A DNA stretch of 35,111 nt from Candidatus Bathyarchaeota archaeon (GTDB taxonomy: Archaea; Thermoproteota; Bathyarchaeia; Bathyarchaeales; DTEX01): the NCBI GenBank assembly GCA_003601835.1, contig PIYB01000008.1, forward strand, positions 1 through 35,111, read 5' to 3'. Below are positions 9,040 to 16,019 of this stretch, piece by piece. Position numbers and translations under genes: made by a program. The stretch's first letter is position 1. Each line of letters starts with the position of its first letter. The notes below the pieces were generated by a model. It made no database searches. It was not told the DNA's origin and saw only the letters and a program-made list of their open reading frames with translations.

Positions 9040-9399
9040 CTATATGTAGAACGCATCTTCCGGTGTTCTTCTAGCTCTCTCTTCTGCTTGACGTCTCGCC
9101 TGTTGGGCAACAACGCTTTTGTTCGCCCCCTTCTCTGTCACTTCAATGTCGTATTTTATGAACTCTTCAATGAACCCGATGAGCTTCTTGTTCATCTCTT
9201 CAAGTTCTTCGCGTTTGAAGGAAACCATGATGTCCGGATTGTTCACCCAGTTCAGCCACCCCAGTATGCTTCTGTGAAGCGCGTAAAGGGAGAACCGCAT
9301 TGACTGGATTAAATCAAGCCGGTCTTTATCCCTTTTTTCGGACATCTTCCTCATTTGTTCAAGGATTCTTTCACAGGTTTTAACCCACCCTTCACTCAT
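9040..9399 (-). CDS. Conserved archaeal protein, DUF2153-like
   Basis: 119 aa, predicted all-helical and highly charged. The core KDRLDLIQSMRFSLYALHRS then GWLNWVNNPDIM resembles what I remember of DUF2153, a family limited to archaea and of unknown function. The C-terminal third is a run of Ala/Arg/Glu (VAQQARRQAEERARR) that probably forms a coiled coil. The ATG at 9399 has GAGGCGG about 7-13 bases upstream. It is on the same strand as acylphosphatase, the arcadin-like gene and guaA-B but 140 bases from the nearest, so operon membership is uncertain. The family name is from memory and not checked. Confidence 0.7.
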   Translation of the reverse strand: MSEGWVKTCERILEQMRKMSEKRDKDRLDLIQSMRFSLYALHRSILGWLNWVNNPDIMVSFKREELEEMNKKLIGFIEEFIKYDIEVTEKGANKSVVAQQARRQAEERARRTPEDAFYI

Positions 9400-9539
9400 C
9401 GTTTCCGCCTCTTTTCATCCGAGCATCGTAAACATGATTGTTCATGATGTTGTTCGAGTGCATCAACTATCAAGGGTTGAAGATTAATATCCCTTTTGGT
9501 CCGCTAAACAACGGAGGCTTCAAGGCTTATGACAAAATT

Positions 9540-9815
9540 TCAGTAGCGAACATAAAAACTTTCGAACTTGCCAGTCGGCTTCTCCCAAAAAACCTCAACA
9601 TGCTTCACAATGGCGCCAGAAGGACCTCTCCGACAGAAAGCGATCATAGCGTCCACGGCTTCTTTTTCTCCTTCAAAAACGGCTTCAACCCTTCCATCCC
9701 GCAGGTTTCTCACCCACCCCGTCACGCCGTGCTGTAATGCTCTCCGTTTAGTTTCATACCTAAAAAAGACTCCTTGAACAAAACCGCTAACGTACACGTG
9801 AGCTCTGACTCTCAG
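9540..9815 (-). CDS. acyP: Acylphosphatase, probable CTG start
   Basis: Small alpha/beta enzyme that hydrolyses acyl phosphates such as 1,3-bisphosphoglycerate. The signature VSGFVQGVFFRYETKRRA with its catalytic Arg is followed by GVTGWVRNLRDGRVEAVFEGE, which carries the catalytic Asn. The track starts at GTG 9797, which trims the first beta strand. In the same frame six codons upstream, CTG at 9815 gives LRVRAHVYVSG, the normal family N-terminus, and it has GGGGTGA exactly six bases before it. A TGA closes the frame two codons further up, so CTG is the only start that gives a full-length protein of about 91 aa. Confidence 0.88.
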   Translation of the reverse strand: MRVRAHVYVSGFVQGVFFRYETKRRALQHGVTGWVRNLRDGRVEAVFEGEKEAVDAMIAFCRRGPSGAIVKHVEVFWEKPTGKFESFYVRY

Positions 9816-9839
9816 GCTGCGTCACCCCTAAACATGTTG

Positions 9840-9875
9840 CTGAACATCAGAACCTACGCGCGATTCAATGTTCAG
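9840..9875. repeat. Inverted repeat upstream of acylphosphatase
   Basis: CTGAACAT (9840-9847) and ATGTTCAG (9868-9875) are perfect 8-base arms separated by 20 bases, 25-60 bases before the acylphosphatase start. The spacing fits two half-sites of a dimeric regulator about 2.7 helical turns apart, or an RNA hairpin. Function unknown. Confidence 0.4.
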
Positions 9876-9903
9876 GAATATTCTCGGCGTGTGGACAAAG
9901 CGG

Positions 9904-10227
9904 CTAGGAGACCTTCTTGAATTTCATGGTTTGCCCTGAAAGTTCGATGTCGTAGATTTGGTTCACGTCGAACTGTATTCCCAGCGCTTCATACTCTTGC
10001 TCCGTTAAGAAAAGGATGATCTTCGGTGTTTTGAACTGTGTCTTCATCCCAAGCATCGGTACCTGCTGTTGCAATGCTTTGAAGACGTCTTGAACGATTC
10101 TCGCTTCTTCGCTTGGAGGTCGAATTGCGAAGCTGGGAACCACGTTTTCTTCAACTAGCTCCACTCTTTTTCCTAGGTTTCCCGACGGGTCTCGTATCGA
10201 TTCTATCCGTTGAACTACTACTCTCAT
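9904..10227 (-). CDS. Small conserved archaeal protein, possibly arcadin-1-like
   Basis: 107 aa with ATG at 10227 and GGAG about 9 bases upstream. It begins with a basic strand MRVVVQRIESIRDPSGNLGK and ends with TEQEYEALGIQFDVNQIYDI. The overall look resembles small archaeal proteins that I recall being annotated as arcadin 1, a partner of crenactin, but this link is weak. There is no membrane segment, no Cys and no catalytic motif. It lies 55 bp downstream of guaA-B on the same strand and 88 bp before acylphosphatase. The gene is probably real because of its codon pattern and SD; the function is unknown. Confidence 0.6.
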   Translation of the reverse strand: MRVVVQRIESIRDPSGNLGKRVELVEENVVPSFAIRPPSEEARIVQDVFKALQQQVPMLGMKTQFKTPKIILFLTEQEYEALGIQFDVNQIYDIELSGQTMKFKKVS

Positions 10228-10282
10228 AGCTTGATTCTCCGTTCACACATTTTTAGAACACGGTTGCCTAAAAAGAAGCTGT

Positions 10283-11485
10283 TCACTCCATCTCGATTGT
10301 CGCCGGCGGCTTAGGTGTTATGTCATAGTAAACCAGCGAAACATTTGGGCATGCTTTCAAAATCTGATCAGCAGTCTCCTTCAACGTTAACCACGGAATG
10401 TTCGCTACCAGCGCCGTGAGGAAATCCCTTGTCTCCACAGCTCGTATCGCAACCACATACGGCTGCCTGCCTTCCTTCTCGCCGACTGCGTAAAGCACCC
10501 TCGTAACCAACGGATTTCTCCTAACAATCGTTCTCTGCAGTTCATTCAGGTCCCTAAAGCTTGGCTGATACAGTTCTCCCCCTTCACTGCGGCAAGTTAA
10601 ACCAACAATCTCACCGTACATCCGCGCCTTCTTCCTCAACCCCGTAGCCTTGTCCGCGTAAATTTTTGCCCACACGTTGCTGGGGCGGATGCCTAACGAT
10701 TTTGCAACATCTTCCACCATTCCCTTCATCTTTGGATGCGGAAGCTTCTCTTCATTGTCTATTATCACAGCGAAGTATTGGCTAGGCTTATGCTTCTCCA
10801 AGTTTTGCTCCACTATCGTTGTAGCCGTTTTAAGCGTAGCAAGCTTGTCAGGCCTTATTTCCCCCACAACCCGTATTGAAAGCCCGGGACCGGGAAACGG
10901 TTGACGCTCAGAGATCTGAGGCGGAATCTCTAGATATCTGGCTACTTCCCTTACCTGCCACTTGAGGAGGCTAACAAGCGGTTCGACAACCTTGAACCCG
11001 TAAAGTTCACGTGTGCTGATGCCTATCTGTTCTAGAACGTTGTGTTGAGTTTTTATTCCGCCCTTCGTCTCTATGATGTCCGCGAGAATTGTACCTTGAA
11101 CCAACAACCGGCTTCCTTCACGTTTCGCTATGTCGCTTAATGTCTCATAGAAGGTTTTCCTGAAAGCCTTACGTTTCTCCTCCGCGTCTCTCAAGCCTCC
11201 TAACGCCTTCAGAAACCTTTCCTGAACTGGTTCAATCTTCATCGGTAGGTTCAGAGGAGGCTGCGAAAGAATCTCTGCAATCTTCTCGGGCTCACCTTCC
11301 CTCATGAAAGCATCGTCTAATATTACGCACACAAGATTGTCTCCGATAGCGCGGTGGGTCAGCACGGCGCAGGTTGAGCTGTCCACGCCGCCGGAAACAG
11401 CGATAACCGCTTTTTCTCCACCTATCGTCTCTTTAATCTTTCTGATCTGGGTCTCCGCGAAGGTTTCCGCATCGAATTTTTCCAT
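10283..11485 (-). CDS. guaA: GMP synthase, ATP-pyrophosphatase (PPase) subunit B
   Basis: Amination of XMP to GMP; in archaea the glutaminase is a separate protein, not present in this window. The PP-loop VAVSGGVDSSTCAVL lies near residue 29, followed by VQGTILADIIE, QPFPGPGLSIRVVGEI and the C-terminal KPPATIEME (family PPATIEWE). The length of 400 aa exceeds the usual ~310 of archaeal subunit B. The extra segment seems to lie between about residues 215 and 310 (YADKATGLRKKARMYGEI). ATG at 11485 has GGAGAG 11 bases upstream, and TTAAAATA near 11538 on the minus strand is a likely TATA box. Confidence 0.9.
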   Translation of the reverse strand: MEKFDAETFAETQIRKIKETIGGEKAVIAVSGGVDSSTCAVLTHRAIGDNLVCVILDDAFMREGEPEKIAEILSQPPLNLPMKIEPVQERFLKALGGLRDAEEKRKAFRKTFYETLSDIAKREGSRLLVQGTILADIIETKGGIKTQHNVLEQIGISTRELYGFKVVEPLVSLLKWQVREVARYLEIPPQISERQPFPGPGLSIRVVGEIRPDKLATLKTATTIVEQNLEKHKPSQYFAVIIDNEEKLPHPKMKGMVEDVAKSLGIRPSNVWAKIYADKATGLRKKARMYGEIVGLTCRSEGGELYQPSFRDLNELQRTIVRRNPLVTRVLYAVGEKEGRQPYVVAIRAVETRDFLTALVANIPWLTLKETADQILKACPNVSLVYYDITPKPPATIEME

Positions 11486-11584
11486 TCCAAATAATCTCTC
11501 CTGATTTGATGTGTCGAGGGTTCCCGTTTATCCTTATTTTAATGGCAAATTCTTTTAAGCTTAAGCCTCATACATAGTAGTATC

Positions 11585-11606
11585 ACATAATATGTACATA
11601 TTATGT
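11585..11606. promoter_or_regulatory. 22-bp perfect palindrome, candidate operator
   Basis: The sequence ACATAATATGT is followed immediately by its own reverse complement, giving a 22-base perfect dyad centred between 11595 and 11596. It lies 16 bases before the ATG of the RHH gene and includes TATA-like bases, and it is about 100 bases from the guaA-B start on the other strand. Ribbon-helix-helix dimers bind such symmetrical AT-rich sites, so autoregulation is the simplest reading. Confidence 0.6.
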
Positions 11607-11621
11607 TGGGGTGTGAACGGA

Positions 11622-11765
11622 ATGAAGCTCGTAACCGTCCTCCTTCCCGAAGCGTATCTTGAGGGACTTGATGAACTTGTCCGACAGAACATGTATCCAA
11701 GCCGAAGCGCAGCCATACGAGCTGCAGTCCGCGACCTTCTGCGAAGAGAACTGTGGACCCGATAG
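11622..11765 (+). CDS. Ribbon-helix-helix (CopG/NikR-type) DNA-binding protein
   Basis: 47 aa, too short for the ORF track. The translation begins MKLVTVLLPEAYLEGLDELV and continues with a Tyr-Pro-Ser-Arg-Ser turn (MYPSRSAAIRAAVRDLL), the standard strand-helix-helix layout: beta strand residues 2-9, helix 1 about 10-22, helix 2 about 27-42. It would act as a dimeric repressor. ATG at 11622 has GGGGTG about 9 bases before it; an in-frame GTG three codons upstream is possible. There is no C-terminal effector domain. The 22-bp palindrome directly upstream is its probable operator. Confidence 0.8.
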   Translation: MKLVTVLLPEAYLEGLDELVRQNMYPSRSAAIRAAVRDLLRRELWTR

Positions 11766-11884
11766 ACACCGATGGCTCGTCATCCGTTTCTCTGTTCAAC
11801 AACCGGAAAGCAGCCGACAGTAAAACCCCTGCGTTTCCAACCGCCTAAAACATCGCGGAGAAAAAAGAGAACTTGTTCGTAAAG
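11766..11884. other. Intergenic stretch, nothing recognised
   Basis: About 120 bases between the convergent RHH and pyrF stops. An A-rich stretch near 11860 gives T-rich RNA on the minus strand downstream of pyrF, which could end transcription; nothing else is visible. Confidence 0.3.
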
Positions 11885-12718
11885 TCACATTAACCGTTTT
11901 GCTGCTTCTCTAAAAGCCTTCGCAGCCTCTGCAGGGTTGTCCGCAAGCGTTATTGACCTGCCGATGATGAAATACTTTGAACCAGCCTCGGAAGCAGCCT
12001 TCAGGTCCCCGCCTTGAGCACCTATGCCGGGAGAATAAATCGGTACCTTGGCTCCTAAAATTTCATGGACCTCCCGTATCTTACTTGGATATGTCGCGCC
12101 TACAACTGCACCGTCAGCCTTCCATGCAAGCGCTTTTTCAGCGAAGACCACGTATTGGGGCTTAAGCTTGTTCGTTTCCCGGTCGAGAACCTTCTGTCCG
12201 TAGCCTTCTGAAGCAGCCTTGTGGCTCATGTAAACAAGCAGAATAACGCCTTTGTCTAGGCGTCTTGCAGTTTCGAAGACTGGTTGAAGCCCTTCCTCCC
12301 ATCCTACGAAAGGATTAGCAATCACAGCGTCGAAGCCTGCGTTGAAATAGTTCTCCGCTATGACCCTGTTGGTGTACCCTACGTCGTTAATTTTGCAGTC
12401 CATTATCACCGGCAAACCCAAGTTGTGCGCCTTATCCACGATTCTGCGTATCCCGCTAAACAGCCCCAGAGGCAGAACAAGGTGACGGTTCAGCTTCAAA
12501 GCACAAACGTAGGGGTGCACCTTTTCTAGGATCGCTATGCTTCTGGAAAGGAGGTCTCCGGAGCCTTCTGGGATTCTGTCTAAGGCAAGAACTATGGGAC
12601 CCTTGTCTTTTCCGTTTTCCTCCATTTTAAGCCTGAACGACAACGCTAATCCACTTCTTCTCAGCCTTTCAGCTGATATTAAGCTTTTGCGGCGTTTTTC
12701 TCTGTGCAGTTTCATCAT
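11885..12718 (-). CDS. pyrF: Orotidine-5'-phosphate decarboxylase
   Basis: Last step of UMP synthesis (OMP to UMP + CO2). The barrel motifs are IVLALD near the N-terminus, CALKLNRH (Lys), VIMDCKINDVGYTN (the Asp-x-Lys-x-x-Asp catalytic set), ANPFVGWEEG, VVGATYP and the phosphate-binding YSPGIGAQGGD with FIIGRSI at the end. The track's start at 12754 adds an unlikely leader. ATG at 12718 or the next codon 12715, with GTGAG about 5 bases before, fits better and does not overlap the VWA remnant on the other strand. The charged N-terminal extension of about 30 residues before the first strand is longer than usual. Confidence 0.88.
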   Translation of the reverse strand: MMKLHREKRRKSLISAERLRRSGLALSFRLKMEENGKDKGPIVLALDRIPEGSGDLLSRSIAILEKVHPYVCALKLNRHLVLPLGLFSGIRRIVDKAHNLGLPVIMDCKINDVGYTNRVIAENYFNAGFDAVIANPFVGWEEGLQPVFETARRLDKGVILLVYMSHKAASEGYGQKVLDRETNKLKPQYVVFAEKALAWKADGAVVGATYPSKIREVHEILGAKVPIYSPGIGAQGGDLKAASEAGSKYFIIGRSITLADNPAEAAKAFREAAKRLM

Positions 12719-12720
12719 GA

Positions 12721-13005
12721 GACTCACGGCTGATCTCCGGTAATCGTGGACCATGCTTTATCGTTGTCATCACAGACGGGGGTTGGCAGAACGTTGACGA
12801 GGCAGTTTCAGCATTAAGGAGGATAGCTGACTCTGGGCACAAGATAATTATATTCCTACTTAAAGGCGGTGAATACCCGGATAGAATCGAGCTCATAAAA
12901 CGAACCCTGGACCTGAGACTCTACAAGATAACTGACCCTGAGACAGATTTGCAGGGGCTCGTTCTTTCAGAAAGCATGAAGACGTACAAGATTTTTCTAA
13001 CCTAG
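12721..13005 (+). pseudogene. C-terminal remnant of a VWA-domain protein gene
   Basis: An open frame of 94 codons with no usable start, absent from the ORF track. It reads FIVVITDGGWQNVDEAVSAL, then ADSGHKIIIFLLKGGEYP and ends KTYKIFLT-TAG. This is the second half of a von Willebrand A domain of the archaeal type often paired with a MoxR ATPase: a hydrophobic strand ending in D-G and a second strand ending in a gate of Gly. The MIDAS DxSxS half is missing, and a TGA precedes the frame just where pyrF begins on the opposite strand. It therefore looks like a truncated gene left at a rearrangement point. Confidence 0.6.
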
Positions 13006-13055
13006 TCTCAACGGCTTCCAGAATGGTTTTGGCGCGGTTAACGGTTTTTAACGGT
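13006..13055. repeat. Short tandem repeat between remnant and nitrilase
   Basis: TAACGGTT occurs at 13039-13046 and again at 13049-13056, a ten-base period. It lies in the 3' region shared by the VWA remnant and the nitrilase gene, whose stop it touches. On the minus strand it reads as A-rich sequence. Confidence 0.3.
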
Positions 13056-13853
13056 TTATGACGTTGACGAGAGCTGGTAAAGATCGGTTCTTCTGTCTGC
13101 CCACAGATCGTTGTGTTCCGTGATCTTCTTGGAGTCGGCTTCCGCCGGGTTTATGTCCACAACGCAGACTTCCCCGCGGGTTTTCGAGCTCCGTGCAAGC
13201 ACCTTCATGCTCGGGCTTAAAATCTGGCTCATTCCCGTGAATTTTAGACCGCGTTCGGTTCCCGTTCGGTTCGCGGTGATGATGAAGATTCTGTTCTGTA
13301 CGGCTGCTCCGAGCAACGCCTTTTGACAGTAGGGCAAAACAAGGTTTGATGGATGGCAGACCACTTGAGCGCCCTTCAAAGCTAGTATTCGAACGACCTC
13401 GGGGAAGATCCAATCGAAGCATATCATTATTCCTATTCTCGCTTTGTGAACATCGTAAACTGATATTGGACCGTCTCCACGCGTGAACCAAAGTTTCTCC
13501 TCGTCAAATAGGTGTGGCTTCCTGTAAACAGCGAGGAACCCGTCTGGACACAGGAGTACCGCGGAGTTATAGAACTGTTCCCCCTGTTTTTCGCAGAGCC
13601 CTGCTACGATGCACATATTTTCCTCGGCGGCGAAACTGAGAAGGGTCCGGGTGAATGGTCCTTCCGGGATTTTTTCTGATAATGCTTCAACTTCTGATCG
13701 GGATCTGAAGAAGTATCCTGTGTTGCATAGCTCGGGTAGAACAAGTAGGTCCGCTTCTTTCTGTGCGGCTTCTTCTAAAAATTTGAGTATCCGCTTAAGG
13801 TTTCGTTCCTTATCCCCGAATGTTGGTTTGAACTGTACATAGCCGACCTTCAT
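13056..13853 (-). CDS. Carbon-nitrogen hydrolase (nitrilase/amidase superfamily)
   Basis: 265 aa with the full catalytic set: Glu in LPELCNTGY (about residue 41), Lys in YRKPHLF (about 112) and Cys in ICFDWIFPE (about 144). These enzymes hydrolyse C-N bonds of amides, N-carbamoyl compounds or omega-amides. WADRRTDLY at the C-terminus resembles N-carbamoylputrescine amidase/omega-amidase relatives, but the substrate cannot be fixed. ATG at 13853 gives MKVGYVQFKP, the family's normal start. No pathway partner is adjacent. Confidence 0.88.
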   Translation of the reverse strand: MKVGYVQFKPTFGDKERNLKRILKFLEEAAQKEADLLVLPELCNTGYFFRSRSEVEALSEKIPEGPFTRTLLSFAAEENMCIVAGLCEKQGEQFYNSAVLLCPDGFLAVYRKPHLFDEEKLWFTRGDGPISVYDVHKARIGIMICFDWIFPEVVRILALKGAQVVCHPSNLVLPYCQKALLGAAVQNRIFIITANRTGTERGLKFTGMSQILSPSMKVLARSSKTRGEVCVVDINPAEADSKKITEHNDLWADRRTDLYQLSSTS

Positions 13854-13935
13854 CGTGGTTCGTTTCTAACTCTTAATGTTTTCAGGATTTGCAGTTTTCG
13901 GTTGTGTGTTCGTGTTCGCTTCGCTTTGTTCAGAA

Positions 13936-13980
13936 AGATTAATATAACACAGTTATGTTTCCTTTTCTTCGGAGAGACCT
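13936..13980 (+). promoter_or_regulatory. Promoter of the HExxH protein gene
   Basis: TTAATATA at 13939-13946 is a good TATA box about 37 bases before the ATG, and GGAGAG is 6-8 bases before it. Transcription would start near 13970. Confidence 0.5.
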
Positions 13981-14472
13981 ATGAGCCCGCGGGAATTCCG
14001 GGAAAGCCTCGAACAAAGCAAAAATTACGCTGACCTTTTCGTTTTGGTCAAAAAAGCCGTGAAAAAAGTCCTAGGGCTCAACAGGGCTGGGTTGATGCTT
14101 TACCTAGGCGACCTACCGCTCAGGGTTGCCGCCTTTCATCAGGTCGGTTCAAACGGCATAGTCCTAAACAGAAGGATTCTAGAGATAATGTCAAGATCAA
14201 CCAGCACCCTTACAGAGCTAAACTCCTTCATTTTCACCCTTCTGCTGCATGAATATTTGCATTCCTTGGGTTACCTAGATGAGTCCGTTGTAAGAAACTT
14301 AGTTCACCACATCAGCCTAGAGACTTTTGGAGCTGACCATCCAACGGTTGAGATGGCTTTGAACCCTCCGCTGCCGAGGATACTTCCACCGGACATTCAC
14401 GACGAAAATGTGCCATCAAGTTTGGTGCTGGTCAAAGATTTCGAAAGATCCGACCATCCTTACATCGTCTAA
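13981..14472 (+). CDS. Small HExxH metallopeptidase-like protein, function unknown
   Basis: 163 aa. A predicted helix LLLHEYLHSLGYLDE carries HExxHxxGxxxE, the zinc-binding pattern of gluzincin/metzincin-like peptidases. After it the protein has HHISLETFG and a Pro-rich tail (NPPLPRILPPDIH). No signal peptide or membrane segment is visible, so it should be cytoplasmic. It has its own TATA box and SD and stands alone between the nitrilase and a 91-aa unknown protein. The motif is clear, but no peptidase family can be named and the substrate is unknown. Confidence 0.75.
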   Translation: MSPREFRESLEQSKNYADLFVLVKKAVKKVLGLNRAGLMLYLGDLPLRVAAFHQVGSNGIVLNRRILEIMSRSTSTLTELNSFIFTLLLHEYLHSLGYLDESVVRNLVHHISLETFGADHPTVEMALNPPLPRILPPDIHDENVPSSLVLVKDFERSDHPYIV

Positions 14473-14582
14473 TTCTACGGCTTATATCATCCAGATGCCC
14501 GTCGTAAACGTGACATTTAAGCTGAGGAAGCCGACATGTTTATGTTGAAGTACTGCAATTAACGTCTTCCAAGTGATTCAAG

Positions 14583-14858
14583 ATGAGGTTGTTCGGAAAA
14601 AAGAAGAAGGAGCCACAGGTCCAAGAACACTCATACGAAATTTTCGGAGGTTTCACAATCACCAAAACCGACAGGGGTTACGAGATAACGTGGAGAAGCC
14701 CCAACTTGACCACCATCACGGTCGATTCTGAACCAGTGATCGAGGAGAATGTTCAAACTAAACGTGAAGGAAACCAGATTCAGGTCCTGTCTCCCGAGTG
14801 CAGATTAAAGATCATCACAAAAGAGGAGACCACGGAAGCTCACATCGCCATAATCTAG
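14583..14858 (+). CDS. Hypothetical small beta-rich protein
   Basis: 91 aa. A basic start (MRLFGKKKKEPQ) is followed by alternating strands (YEIFGGFTITKTDRGYEITW, RLKIITKEETTEAHIAII). The Lys-rich N-terminus may bind nucleic acid or a membrane; nothing catalytic is seen. ATG at 14583 lacks a strong SD. TGTTTATGTT near 14537 could be a TATA box giving a short leader. It is on the same strand as the HExxH gene, 110 bases later. I do not recognise the family. Confidence 0.6.
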   Translation: MRLFGKKKKEPQVQEHSYEIFGGFTITKTDRGYEITWRSPNLTTITVDSEPVIEENVQTKREGNQIQVLSPECRLKIITKEETTEAHIAII

Positions 14859-14940
14859 GCTCCGATTTTCCGCTGTCTACAACATTTTAGCTCATTTTAG
14901 CCTAAAATTGTATGCAACACCGTTGTGAGCTTTGAATGTA

Positions 14941-15922
14941 CTAGAAGTTATAGACTTTGATGGCGTTTTCACCCATTATCTTTTCGGCAACCGATAAGGC
15001 GGTTTTCAGGCTGAAGTATCCTGAAACAACTTTTGATGCAAGAACATCTGAAACTAGGTCTTTAGCAAGCTTAAGAGATGCATAGCTGTGTTCAATTATG
15101 CCGTGGTCGCCGCCCCACGCGAAGATTTTGTTGGAAGGCACAATCTCTAACCATTCATCCAGCCCACGTTTGTAAGCTGCAGGAGAAATGTGTGCAAGCC
15201 AACATGCATCGAGGTACACGTTCGGGAAGTATTTTGCTAGGAGCCCTGCTTCCTGCATGTACGGGTATCCCCCGTGGAAAAGATCGAACTGAACATCAGA
15301 GAACTTTCGGAAGAGATTCGTCAAATGTGTTGGCTTGGCGTTCGTTATCGTGTTATAGTTTCCAGCCTGTATCCCGGTGTGGATCTGGAAAGGAAGCTTG
15401 TACTCAGCACATTTCTCGCAAACAGCATGCATCATGAAATCGTCAAACTTTTTCCGTTCCTGCGCGTCCGCGTTGTTTAAACCTTTAACAAAGATTTTTT
15501 CAGCGTCTGCTTTGGCAACATCATCGTAGAAAAGAATTCGTTGATACGCCAGCCCAGATTTGATGCCTACTGCGTCAGCCTTAACAACGGTTTGGAATGC
15601 TTGATCAAGCGCGTCGAGATAATCATCGAAAGAATGCACCTTCGCATCTGTGAAGTTTTTGACAACGTTAAGGTTGCCGTTGATGAAGCCGTCCATCCTG
15701 ACAACTTGGACAAGTCTTTCATCCTTAACGATCTTATTGTTTGGCGGAGCCGTTCCGCTGATGTCCAAGATCACTCTGTACAATTTCATCCTGTCAAGGA
15801 TTTCCAACGATCACTCCAGAGGGTTCCGACTTTTTCCGTATACGTTGCTATATCTCCTTCCAGTTAGAATCATCCCTATGTTAGTCGGAATTCACGTCTA
15901 CGGAGATATCTATGCTTTTCAC
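14941..15922 (-). pseudogene. Amidohydrolase (COG2159-type) with decayed 5' end
   Basis: The track ORF (TTG 15807 to 14941, 288 aa) holds the second part of a TIM-barrel amidohydrolase: QIHTGIQAGN (metal His), DLFHGGYPY (second His), GGDHGIIEHS (catalytic Asp). The N-terminal HxH half is missing from that frame. Just upstream another frame reads GDIATYTEKVGTLWSDRW and joins the ORF if one G is added at about 15804 (W-E-ILDRMKLYR). Further up, GTG at 15922 starts KSIDISVDVNSD, which looks like the usual IDxHxHVNSD strand with both His lost, and then hits TAA. A TATA box (CTTAAATC near 15980) fits that GTG. So the gene has one or more indels, a stop and lost metal ligands. Confidence 0.6.
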
Positions 15923-16019
15923 AGTTTTCCGGTTGCTGCCAAGGCTTTTCGGTGAGCGGACCTCAAGACCGTATGATTTAAGAACAACCTTGCTGTAAAA
16001 GAACGGGGTTGTGTGAAAA

